From NCBI GenBank assembly GCA_021927905.1, contig BLLK01000075.1, positions 682,001-746,000 of the forward strand: DNA of 64,000 nt. Direction: 5' to 3'. The first letter of the stretch is position 1, and each line of letters begins with the position of its first letter. The translations under genes and the position numbers were made by a program. Positions 22,201 to 31,991 of this stretch are shown in pieces. A model generated the notes under the pieces. It ran no database searches. It was not told the origin of the DNA and worked only from the letters and a program-made list of their open reading frames with translations. This DNA comes from Chaetoceros tenuissimus (lineage: Eukaryota > Bacillariophyta > Thalassiosirophyceae > Chaetocerotales > Chaetocerotaceae).

Positions 22201-24435
22201 CACGTGGTGGTCTTACTGTAAGCACTATGGAAGATACTGTCAGCACCGCAATCGAGAAAGCGCATTTCTACTTCACAGGGCCTTATCTGAGGTAAGAGAT
22301 GGACTTTGGCTTGCCTTAATGCAAAGTTGTTCATGTGGTTTTGACTAACATAACCTTTTAATTAGGCGTATGTATGATACGTACAAAGGTAAGCCTTAGC
22401 TATGGCCAATATGCAGTTTCTTTTATCTATTAGCTAACACTGTCTTTATTCAGTTGGTATTAATGGTAAAGTCCAAAGTCCTGATGCCCGAGATGGAATA
22501 TTCGATACGGAATGCGTCCTAGTACCTGGCGTAGAAGAGAACTCAGTAGGGGTCATACTACGTAGGAACGCATGTTTCTCTACTCATAAGTTAAGCAATG
22601 GAGTTAATGCTCGACTTATGTACCGACATGGTCGCAGGGACTACGACCCTTTTGACGTAAGACTCATGAATCATGAAGTTCAAGTTTCCGACAATAATGT
22701 ATGGCGAAGTGTTCGGAATGTCGATACTGTATTGTGAGTACTTCATATAATTCATATTTCCAAACTCAGATGGTGTAATTCCTCATATTCTTCACCAATA
22801 GTATGACAGAAGATGGTCGTGAGTACAATGATGCCAATGCGACTCCTTCTCTTGAAGTCCACATTGATTTTGTACAGGTTTTATCAATTTTGTTTGTGAT
22901 TCTACCAGAACAGTCAACATCAGGTATGTAAATTTGACAAAATAAGTCTCGCGAAATATTTATGCTAATCATCACATTGTCACCACAGATTATGGCATTG
23001 CAAAACTACTGAGCCATTTCCACTACGGCATTCCATCCCAATGTTTAGTGGCGGAAAAGTTTCTTAAACAAAGACAGAAGGGACAGTAGTAAGTTTCTTA
23101 TTTCACTTCTAAAAAATCTATTCACTTTCTAATCGTTTATTCTCCGTTAGTTGTTCTAATATTGCAATCAAAGTAAACGCTAAGCTTGCAAATTGTAGTA
23201 ACAGGGCGACCACTTGGACTTGCATGCCTACTTCATCCAATCAATTTCAACCTGATACTGCCCCGAGAGATAAGCATGGTCCTACTTGGATTAGAGAGGT
23301 TGATACAATTGTTATCGGGCTTAGGTAAGTAGTCACAGTATCTGACATGTAAAGAATCCTTCTTCTCATTTGAATCTCATAATTTGCTTTTTCTCAAGTA
23401 TGTCGAATATGCGGCAAGGTGATGAACATGTATCAATCGTGGCTGTAAGTGCTACATTAGACCATAATTGTATTCGAATGGCACAAGACTTTTGCGTTTG
23501 TTCGAAGGAAAAGGTAATTGATAGAGAGGTGGTTGCTTACCTAGTACAATCAATGCTGACAATGTACTATCATAGTAACGACTATGCTGTCCCTAAGAGA
23601 ATACTCGTCTACAGAGATGGAGTCTCTGACGAGCTCTGTTACGATGTTCTCTTGAATGAGGTACCTGGAATCCGTTCTGGATTCAAAAAGTTTTGTCACT
23701 TAATTCGTCGAGATATTGATATCCCACCAATTACTTTAGTTGTATGCCAGACGGGTAACAGCTTGAAGGTTGTTCCTGCAGACGAAAGAAATGGTGTTGG
23801 ACGCGGGGGCAAGAATGTTCATACTGGCACATGCATTGATACTGACATTATCAGTGCCCCTCTTGATATTGGCGATGAAAGTAAGGGCGAGGAACAAAAC
23901 ATGAAATCTTATGGAGGATATGATTTTGTCTTAGTAGCTCAAGGCTCAGGCAAAGGAACTAGTAAGCCTGTGCAGTATAAATGCATATTGAACGAAAATG
24001 CAATTGCTAATACTTACGGAGGATCTCCTTTGACAAGAGACTTTTTGGAAAGGGCAACATTCGAGCTTAGTTATCTTTATTCCACAGCAACCAAGGCTGT
24101 TCGTTTGGTATCGGTTTTAAAATACTCTACTCGTCTTGCCGAAACATTCCACAAATACTGTGGACAAGTGTTCCATACTCTTGTTGCTCGGCCTCTTGAT
24201 AGCATGCGTGCGAATACAGATGACTCGATTGGATTCGTAAGAGCTAAAGACATATTTACATTGCCCGATGAAGAATCAGTAAGTACTTTGGTCCTTCTCA
24301 TATTAAAATGCAGCATTACTCTCCACTTACACTAATATTACCATTCAGAGCTTCTCTCTCCTCAAGGCATTTACTGCAAGCCTACCTACCGAGAATGGAA
24401 CTTTATACGCACCCGGATCACATTTGGCTGCTTGA
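19287..24435 (+). CDS. Argonaute/Piwi-family protein, probably slicer-inactive
   Basis: My model has 20 exons: 19287-19372, 19462-19617, 19688-19906, 19980-20370, 20448-20547, 20622-20769, 20842-20989, 21060-21176, 21248-21390, 21462-21494, 21565-21708, 21798-21830, 21905-22291, 22366-22388, 22454-22733, 22802-22923, 22989-23088, 23151-23324, 23399-24278 and 24349-24435. It is in frame, giving 1256 residues. Residues 1-75 are RGG-rich. A PAZ-like region lies within about 400-560, followed by linker 2 and a MID region (FVILPEQ, YGIPSQCLVAEKF, INAKL-like IKVNAKLAN). The PIWI domain runs from about 925. In the catalytic tetrad the positions are Ser935 (in place of Asp), Glu978, Asp1008 (YRDGVSD) and Gln1127 (GTSKPVQY, in place of His). 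It should bind guide RNA but not cut. It likely acts with the neighbouring methyltransferase (inference). Confidence 0.88.
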
Positions 24436-25477
24436 CTGAGCGCCTTCTGGTACATATCTACATGATTCATTTTCTACCTGTTTATATATCAGTGCATGGT
24501 GGTTACGATCAGTGAAAGTCTGATGGCCGTAAAAGATAAAATCAAAATTAATGCATATGATTTTTGTCAAAGGCTTTTGCTAATTCACTATACAATCAAA
24601 CTTGCATTGTTTATTCATATTTCTTAAAATAAATCTTTTCATTTCTGATCACACTAGATGTACGTATACAAAGATAGTACGGCTGTAACAATGACAGTAC
24701 GGCTGCAACAATGACGAAGGAGATAAAAATGTTCTCGTCGAATTACAAACAAGAGAAATAAATTAAGCTCTGATTGTAGATCACTGTGGTTGACCTTGAC
24801 CACTACACATATATACTCTGCCATAATAACCTGAATTGGCTCATTATCAGAATCACGCCAAGATACAATGTCATCATGAAGTCTCTGTGCTATCTTTTTA
24901 ATGATCGAAATGCCAAATCAAGTCAGTGAGCTAGTTCGCTGATTTTATCCTCATCTAAAACTACCAAAAAGTTCTGTAACAATAGATAGTTAAGATCAGT
25001 ATCTATTTGCATTACCATACGATAGACTTATTTGTGGAATTTACGTTCTAAATTTGACATTTATAAATGGGACCAAATGAAAATCATTTTCTTCGAATTT
25101 CTTCATGACTATGAAAATGCTGACTTTATCACTGAAAGTCAAACAGTGTGCGAATGCATCCAAAATACATTTCGATGAATGATTCGATCAAATCTATTCA
25201 AAGTCTACACTGAAAAGTGGCTTTATTGGATTATAGATTCTGCCGGAATAGAGGATGAAAAGTAAACATGCCAAATATATACATATGACATATAGGTTAT
25301 AACCCTTGACAGAATAGAAACAGGATCAGCCGAAACTTTCATCATCACAAGATGCTATCTTAATTGAAAGAACACTAGTTGAGGTCACAACTAACCATTG
25401 AAATACATAAATACAAGCCTTATCTCATTATTTATGTTTGAAAAGAGAAGCAGTAGCTTTGAGAGAAGAAAAGCCGA
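24436..25477. other. Intergenic spacer leading into the HA-repeat array
   Basis: About 1 kb without a gene. The stretch 24655-24775 (aagatagtacggctg, gaaggagataaaaatgttct, aattacaaacaagaga) matches spacers found after the first two HA genes, and 25300-25477 matches the upstream regions of the other HA genes. The array therefore may once have extended further left. Confidence 0.5.
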
Positions 25478-27433
25478 ATGAATTACACTTGGAAAACAGT
25501 CTACGGCGATCAACGCCTTGTTGATCTAGCTCGTGAGCTCCGTGGGAAATCAGCTGATAGTGAAGAAGAGGAAGAGAATGGTGATGATTATTCAGATGAT
25601 GATGACAATGATTCTGATGATCATGAGTTCATAAATGATGATGAGGAAGAAGGCGACGATGATAATGATGAGGAAGAAGATTCATCGAGTAGTGAAGAAG
25701 AGGAAGTCAAAGAATCCAAATTTGATAAAAGGTGGAACGATAAATACAAGCAACTGAAAGAGTACAAGGCACAAAATGGACATTGCAATGTGCCAAGAGT
25801 ATATGAACCAAATAAAGCTCTTGGTACTTGGGTATACAAACAACGACAGGAATATAGAAAGATGTCTGAAGGTCTTTATTCCTGGATTACACAGGAAAGA
25901 GTAGAAAAGCTAGAGAATATTGGCTTTTCATGGGTGGTGCTCCGAAGTAACGATACTTGGAACGAAAGCCTAAAAAAGCTGAAGGAATTTAAAGCTCAAA
26001 ATGGGCATTGCAATGTGCCACAGGGCTACGAGGCAAACAAAGCTCTTGGAAAATGGGTTAGTGCTCAGAGGCAGAGTTATATTCTCAAGTCAAAAGGATT
26101 GCAATCTTGGCTGACTGAAGAACGAGTAGAAAAACTCAATAATATTGGATTTGTATGGGCACCAAAGAAGGATACCTGGCACAAAAGACTTGAACAACTT
26201 AAGGAATTCAAAGCTAAGCATGGACATTGCAATGTGCCACAGGGCTACAAATCAAATAAATCTCTTGCTATTTGGCTCGAACACCAACGATTTCAACATA
26301 AACTCATGTCTAAAGGTGCTCATTCCAACATGACTGAATATCGAGTTGAAAAACTAGAGAGTATTGGAATTTTATGGAATCCAAATGTGGATATTTGGAA
26401 TGATAGATATAAACAAGTCAAGGAATTCAAAGCTAAAAATGGACATTGCAACGTACCACGAGAATATGCACAAAATAAAACTCTTGGTAGCTGGGTTCAT
26501 CGTCAAAGAACTGAATATTCACTAATGAAGAAAGGACTTCAATCAAAGATGACAGAGGACAGAGTAGAAAAGCTTGAAAATATTGGGTTTGTTTGGAGCA
26601 CAAAGAAGGATACCTGGAAGGAAAGATACGAAGAGCTTAAGGAATATCATGCTCAGCAAGGACATTGCAATGTGCCAAGTAATTATGAACCAAATAAAAC
26701 TCTTGGCAATTGGGTTGGGAGTCAACGAGCACATTATAGACTCATGTGTGAAGGATTGAAATCTTCCATGACGGAAGAACGAGTAGAAAAACTGGAGAAT
26801 ATTGGTTTTGAATGGAAACTTAGAAAGAATGTTCAGAAAAATACATCATGGGATGAGAGACTACGGCAACTGAAGAATTTTAAAGCTCAGTATGGACATT
26901 GCAATGTTTCAGCGAATAACAAACTATATAAATCTCTTGGGATTTGGGTTGGGACTCAACGAAGTCAATATAAACAGTTCCACAGAGCCCCATCAGACAT
27001 AATCAGAGAACGAATTGCAATACTTGAGAGTATGGGCTTTGTATGGACACCAATGAAGGATACCTGGAAGGAAAGATTTGAAGATCTAAAGATATTCAAA
27101 GCTCAATTTGGACACTGCAATGTTCCAGGCATTTATGAACCAAATAAATCTCTTGGAAAATGGGTCAATAAACAACGAGTACAATATAGACTCATGTGCG
27201 AAGATGCTCATTCGAACATGACAAGAGAGCGAGTAAAAACACTTGAGAGCATTGGCTTCGAATGGAGTTTGAAGAATAAAAGGATTAGTCATAAGAATGC
27301 TACAGTTAAAAAACACAGCAAGAAAAGTATTGTATCTAAGAATAATACAGTCAAGAGAAGCAGCAAGAAAAGGATTGCACGTAAGAACGCCACAGTCGGA
27401 AGACGCAGCAAAAGACTTAAATCAAAAAAATAG
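25478..27433 (+). CDS. Helicase-associated (HA) domain repeat protein, 7 repeats
   Basis: A single-exon 651-residue protein without any helicase motor. The N-terminus (MNYTWKTVYGDQRLVDLARELRG) is shared by all four array members. Residues about 28-78 are very acidic (Asp/Glu/Ser). Seven HA repeats of about 66-70 residues follow, each with W-x3-R/Y-x2-LKE(F/Y)KAQ-x-GHCNVP, then NK-LG-WV-x2-QR and ERVEKLE-IGF-W. The last 45 residues are basic repeats of the KNATVKKxSKK type, ending RRSKRLKSKK, a likely nuclear signal. HA domains occur after helicase cores in bacteria and stand alone in diatoms. DNA or RNA binding is assumed from the basic and aromatic pattern, not shown. Confidence 0.85.
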   Translation: MNYTWKTVYGDQRLVDLARELRGKSADSEEEEENGDDYSDDDDNDSDDHEFINDDEEEGDDDNDEEEDSSSSEEEEVKESKFDKRWNDKYKQLKEYKAQNGHCNVPRVYEPNKALGTWVYKQRQEYRKMSEGLYSWITQERVEKLENIGFSWVVLRSNDTWNESLKKLKEFKAQNGHCNVPQGYEANKALGKWVSAQRQSYILKSKGLQSWLTEERVEKLNNIGFVWAPKKDTWHKRLEQLKEFKAKHGHCNVPQGYKSNKSLAIWLEHQRFQHKLMSKGAHSNMTEYRVEKLESIGILWNPNVDIWNDRYKQVKEFKAKNGHCNVPREYAQNKTLGSWVHRQRTEYSLMKKGLQSKMTEDRVEKLENIGFVWSTKKDTWKERYEELKEYHAQQGHCNVPSNYEPNKTLGNWVGSQRAHYRLMCEGLKSSMTEERVEKLENIGFEWKLRKNVQKNTSWDERLRQLKNFKAQYGHCNVSANNKLYKSLGIWVGTQRSQYKQFHRAPSDIIRERIAILESMGFVWTPMKDTWKERFEDLKIFKAQFGHCNVPGIYEPNKSLGKWVNKQRVQYRLMCEDAHSNMTRERVKTLESIGFEWSLKNKRISHKNATVKKHSKKSIVSKNNTVKRSSKKRIARKNATVGRRSKRLKSKK

Positions 27434-27997
27434 GGATAGAAATGTTTTTGAAACTGAAATGGCTTTTTCATTCCTATTTGTATTAGTAAATGTATAACTT
27501 AATTAAATAAATATTGGTCATTCTTTATCCACTTGTATAATTTTTAAAATGCACTTCTTGTACGTAGAAAGATACTGTGGCCGCGACAATGAGAAGGAGA
27601 TAAAAATGTTCTTTGACGAATTACAAACAAGAGAAACAAAATAAGCTTCAATTGCTGATTACTGTGGAATGTCTTTGGTTGCTATAAATCACACTGTACA
27701 TCTATAAGATAAACTGCTTATGTGGGATTATCTACTGTGAATACATCTCTAGCGGATGGAACAATTGTAAACATGGAAAATAAACATGTGACATAGGTTA
27801 TGATCCTTGACAGAATAACAGGATCAGCGGATCAGCGATCAGCGATCTAGCCAGAAACTTTCTCATGACATGATGCTATCTTATTGATGAAAGAACACTA
27901 GTTGAGGGAGCATGTAATCATTGAAAGACATAAATACAAGCCTTACCTCATCATTTATGTTTGAAAAGAGAAGCAACAGTGATAGAAGCAAAGCCAA
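27434..27997. other. Spacer between HA genes 1 and 2
   Basis: About 560 bases carrying the array spacer: a 3' part (27555-27665, gaaggagataaaaatgttct) and a 5' part (about 27790-27997, cttgacagaataacaggatc, gaaagaacactagttgag). The 5' part closely resembles the upstream regions of the other members and should include the promoter. No gene seen. Confidence 0.5.
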
Positions 27998-30900
27998 ATG
28001 AATTACACTTGGAAAACAGTCTACGGCGATCAACGCCTTGTTGATCTAGCTCGTGAGCTCCGTGGTGAATCAGCAGATAGCTCTGAAGAAGAGGAAGTGA
28101 ATGATAATGATGATAATTCTGATGATAGTAATGATTCTGATGATTATGAGTTTGTAAATGAGGAAGATGAAGATGACAACGATAATGAAGAAGAAGAAGA
28201 AGATGCATCTAGTAGTGAAGAAGAAGAAGTCAAAGAATCCAAATTTGATAAAAGGTGGAACGATAAATACAAGCAACTGAAAGAGTACAAGGCACAACAT
28301 GGCGATTGCGATGTGCCAACTGTGTACAAGCCAAATAAAGCTCTTGGAAAATGGGTATACAAACAACGACAGGAATATAGAAAGATGTCTGAAGGTCTTT
28401 ATTCCCCTATGACACAGGAGCGAGTAGAAAAGCTTGAGAATATTGGCTTTTCATGGGTGGTGCTCCCAAGTAAGGATGCTTGGAATGAAAGATTTGAAGA
28501 GCTGAAGAAATTTCAGGCACAGACTGGACATTGCACTGTACCAAGGCAATCAAATAAAACTCTTGGTGCTTGGGTTAGAAGGCAGCGATGTGACTACAAT
28601 CTCTCAAAATCTTTGATGACAGAGGAGCGTATAGAAAAGCTTGAGAGTATCGGTTTTTCATGGGCACCAGCAGAGGATACCTGGAATGAGAGATTTGAAA
28701 AGCTTAAGGAATTTAAAACTCAACAAGGACATTGCAATGTGCCGCATAAATACCAACTAAATAAAGCACTTGGATATTGGGTAAACAACCAAAGAGAGCA
28801 GTATAAACTTCTGTCAAAAGGAAAAAAATCTTCCATGACAGAGCAGCGCGTCAAGAAGCTTGAGAATATTGGCTTCATGTGGAATCGATTGAAGGACACT
28901 TGGAATGAGAGATATGAAGAGTTGAAAGAGTATAAACTTCAATATGGTAACTGCAATGTTCCTTTCAATTATGAACTGAGTAAAGCTCTTGGTGGTTGGG
29001 TTATTGAGCAACGGCAACAATATAGAAAGATGTCTGAAGGTGTTTATTCCTTCATGACACAGGAGCGAGTAGCAAAGCTGGAGACTCTTGGCTTTTCATG
29101 GGTTCTCCGAAGTAAGGATACTTGGAATGAGAGATTTGAAGAGCTCAAGGAATTCAAAGCTCAACAAGGACATTTCAATGTTCCTAATAAGTATGATGCA
29201 AATAAAGCTCTTGGCAATTGGGTTCAAATGCAACGACAACAGTATAAACGTCTTTCAAATGGATTGAAATCTACCATGACACAGGAGCGAGTAGAAAAGC
29301 TGGAGAGTATTGGTTTTGTATGGAATCACTTGAATGATACTTGGGAAGAAAGATACAAACAACTGACATTATATCAATCTCAAAATGGACATTGCAATGT
29401 GTCTCGGGCAAATAAATCTCTTTGTGGTTGGGCTACTTCACAACGGGAGCAATACAGAAAAATGTCAAGTGGATTAAAATCCCAGATGACTCAGGAGCGA
29501 GTTGAGAAACTTGAGAGTCTCGGTTTTGAGTGGACACCAACTGAGGATGCCTGGAATGAGAGATTTGAAGAGCTCAAGGAATTTAAAGCTCAACAAGGAC
29601 ATTGTAATGTGCCACATAGATATGAACCAAATAAAGGTCTTGGCATTTGGGTAGGGACTCAACGAAATCAATATAAACTTATGTCAAATGGATCAAAATC
29701 TACCATGACGCAGGAGCGAGTAGCAAAGCTGGAGAGTCTTGGTTTTGTATGGAATCGATCGAGGGATAGATTGAAGGATACTTGGAATGAGAGATTTGAA
29801 CAGTTGAAGGAGTACAAAGTGCAAAATGGCCATTGCAATGTGCCAACTGTGTACAAGCCAAATAAAGCTCTTTTTGGTTGGGTATGTAACCAACGGCGTC
29901 AATATAAACTTATGTCAAATGGATCAAAATCTACCATGACACAGGAGCGAGTTGAAAAGCTGGAAGGTCTTGGTTTTGTATGGAATCGATCGAAGGACAC
30001 TTGGAATGAGAGATATGAAGAGCTGAAGGAGTACAAAGTGCAAAATGGCCATTGCAATGTGCCAAATGTCTATGAACCAAATAGAGCTCTTGGTTCTTGG
30101 GTTGATGCACAACGGCAGCAATACAGAAAAATGTCTCAAGGTCTTTCTTCCCCTATGACGCAGGAGCGAGAAGAAAAGCTAGAAAGTCTTGATTTTGAAT
30201 GGGTTCTCCGAAGTAAGGACACCTGGAATAAGAGACTTGCAGAGCTCAAGGAATTTAAAGCTCAATATGGACATTGCAATGTTCCAAGGGAATATGAACA
30301 AAATAAAGCTCTTGGTAATTGGGTTCATAATCAAAGGCAGAAATACAGCCTTCTGTCCAAAGGAACAAAATCTTCCATGACACAGGAGCAAGTCAAAAAG
30401 CTTGAGAGCATCAGTTTTGAATGGACACCAATAGAGGATATCTGGCACAGAAGACTTCAAGAGCTCACAGCATATCAAGCTCAACATGGACATTGCAATG
30501 TACCAAATATTTATGAACCAAATAGAGCTCTTGGTAATTGGGTTCAAAATCAGAGGCAGCAACGGCAACTCTGGGTTAAAGGATCCCCTTCTTACATGAC
30601 ACAGGAGCGAGTAGAAATGCTGGAGAATATTGGCTTCGAATGGAGCCCATCAAAGGATATATGGGATGTAAGATTCCAAGAGCTCGAGTTATTTAAAGCT
30701 CAACATAAACATTGCAATGTGCCATGGCAATATGAACCAAATAAAGCTATTTTTACTTGGGTATGCAACCAACGAACACAATACAGACTCATGTGTGAAG
30801 GTGCTCATTCGAACATGACAAGAGAGCGAGTAGAAAAGCTTGAGAGTATTGGCTTTGAATGGAGTCGATCAAAGAAAAGCATTGCTTGTACTAAAAAATA

Positions 30901-31273
30901 TACATGGGACGAGAGACTAGGACAACTGAAAAGATTTAAAGCTCAGTATGGACACTGTAATGTTCCATCCATTTATGAACCAAATAAATCTCTCGGCTTT
31001 TGGGTTGGGACTCAACGAAAGCAATATAATCGCATGCTAGAAGGAGCAAAAAGCAATATGACTGAAGAACGAGTTGAAAAGCTTGAGAACATTGGCTTTG
31101 AATGGAGAAGTTCGAGAAAAAGAATTGCTCGTAAGAATGCTACAGCTAAAAAACGCAGCAAGAAAAGTATTGCGTCTAAGAATCCTACAGTCAAAAGAAG
31201 CAGCAAGAAAAGGGTCGCTCGTAAGAACGCCACAATCGGAAGACGCAGCAAAAGACTCAAATCGAAAAAATAG
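27998..31273 (+). CDS. Helicase-associated (HA) domain repeat protein, 13 repeats
   Basis: The largest array member, 1091 residues, single exon. It has the same N-terminus, acidic linker and basic C-terminal tail as the 651-residue neighbour, but with 13 HA repeats. Several central repeats (about 28910-30170) are nearly identical to each other, for example repeats beginning WNERFEELKEFKAQQGHC and the two with NGSKSTMTQERV. This shows recent internal expansion by unequal exchange. One repeat has GHFNVP instead of GHCNVP and another is shortened. The tail carries three KNATxKKRSKK-like units. It has no enzymatic domain. Confidence 0.85.
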   Translation: MNYTWKTVYGDQRLVDLARELRGESADSSEEEEVNDNDDNSDDSNDSDDYEFVNEEDEDDNDNEEEEEDASSSEEEEVKESKFDKRWNDKYKQLKEYKAQHGDCDVPTVYKPNKALGKWVYKQRQEYRKMSEGLYSPMTQERVEKLENIGFSWVVLPSKDAWNERFEELKKFQAQTGHCTVPRQSNKTLGAWVRRQRCDYNLSKSLMTEERIEKLESIGFSWAPAEDTWNERFEKLKEFKTQQGHCNVPHKYQLNKALGYWVNNQREQYKLLSKGKKSSMTEQRVKKLENIGFMWNRLKDTWNERYEELKEYKLQYGNCNVPFNYELSKALGGWVIEQRQQYRKMSEGVYSFMTQERVAKLETLGFSWVLRSKDTWNERFEELKEFKAQQGHFNVPNKYDANKALGNWVQMQRQQYKRLSNGLKSTMTQERVEKLESIGFVWNHLNDTWEERYKQLTLYQSQNGHCNVSRANKSLCGWATSQREQYRKMSSGLKSQMTQERVEKLESLGFEWTPTEDAWNERFEELKEFKAQQGHCNVPHRYEPNKGLGIWVGTQRNQYKLMSNGSKSTMTQERVAKLESLGFVWNRSRDRLKDTWNERFEQLKEYKVQNGHCNVPTVYKPNKALFGWVCNQRRQYKLMSNGSKSTMTQERVEKLEGLGFVWNRSKDTWNERYEELKEYKVQNGHCNVPNVYEPNRALGSWVDAQRQQYRKMSQGLSSPMTQEREEKLESLDFEWVLRSKDTWNKRLAELKEFKAQYGHCNVPREYEQNKALGNWVHNQRQKYSLLSKGTKSSMTQEQVKKLESISFEWTPIEDIWHRRLQELTAYQAQHGHCNVPNIYEPNRALGNWVQNQRQQRQLWVKGSPSYMTQERVEMLENIGFEWSPSKDIWDVRFQELELFKAQHKHCNVPWQYEPNKAIFTWVCNQRTQYRLMCEGAHSNMTRERVEKLESIGFEWSRSKKSIACTKKYTWDERLGQLKRFKAQYGHCNVPSIYEPNKSLGFWVGTQRKQYNRMLEGAKSNMTEERVEKLENIGFEWRSSRKRIARKNATAKKRSKKSIASKNPTVKRSSKKRVARKNATIGRRSKRLKSKK

Positions 31274-31991
31274 GGATAGAAATGATTTTTGAAACTGAAA
31301 TGGCTTTTTCATTCCTATTTGTATCAGTAAATGTATAACTTCAATAAATATTGATCATTCTTATTCACACGTCTGAAAATGATCAAATGCACTTCTTGTA
31401 CGTACTTATAAAGATAGTGTGGCCGCGACAATGACGAAGGAGATAAAAATGTTCTTAGACGAATTACAAATAGAAATAAAGTAAGCTTCAATTGCTGATT
31501 ACTATTGAATGTATTTGGTTGCTACAGATCACACTGTACCGTAATTTATAAGTTTCACTTAGAGAAGAAGTGAGGACGCCTCAGAGAAAGTTTGGGCAGT
31601 AACCTCTGATGACCTATGACAATGCCGACTACATCGCTGAAAATCAAAGAATCCACAAATGCACCCCAAATCCATTGCAATGAATGATTCTGTCAACTTT
31701 ATTCAATATTTATAAGAATAAATGGCTTATGTGGGATTATCTGCTGTGAATACATCTCTAGCGGATGGAACAATTGTAAACATGCAAAATAAACATGTCA
31801 CATAGGTTATGATCTTACTAGCATCAAACAGCGATCAGCGATCAGCCCGAAACTTATCATCACACGATGCTAAGTATCTTATGAAAGAACACTAGTTGAG
31901 GGAGCATGTAATCATTGAAAGACATAAATACAAGCCTTGCCTCATTATTAATATTTGAAACGAGAAGCAGCTGTGAGAGAAGAAAAGCCAA
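31274..31991. other. Spacer between HA genes 2 and 3
   Basis: About 720 bases with the same spacer elements as the previous gap (31397-31500; 31795-31991). In addition it holds an inserted middle part (about 31540-31700) that shares caaatccattgcaatgaatg-like sequence with 25130-25200 and 34160-34210. No gene seen. Confidence 0.5.

Noticed and set aside
25621-31312. Minus-strand ORFs rich in Ser, Leu or Phe
   Set aside because: They mirror the acidic linker and HA repeats of the plus-strand genes and recur at the same place in every repeat.
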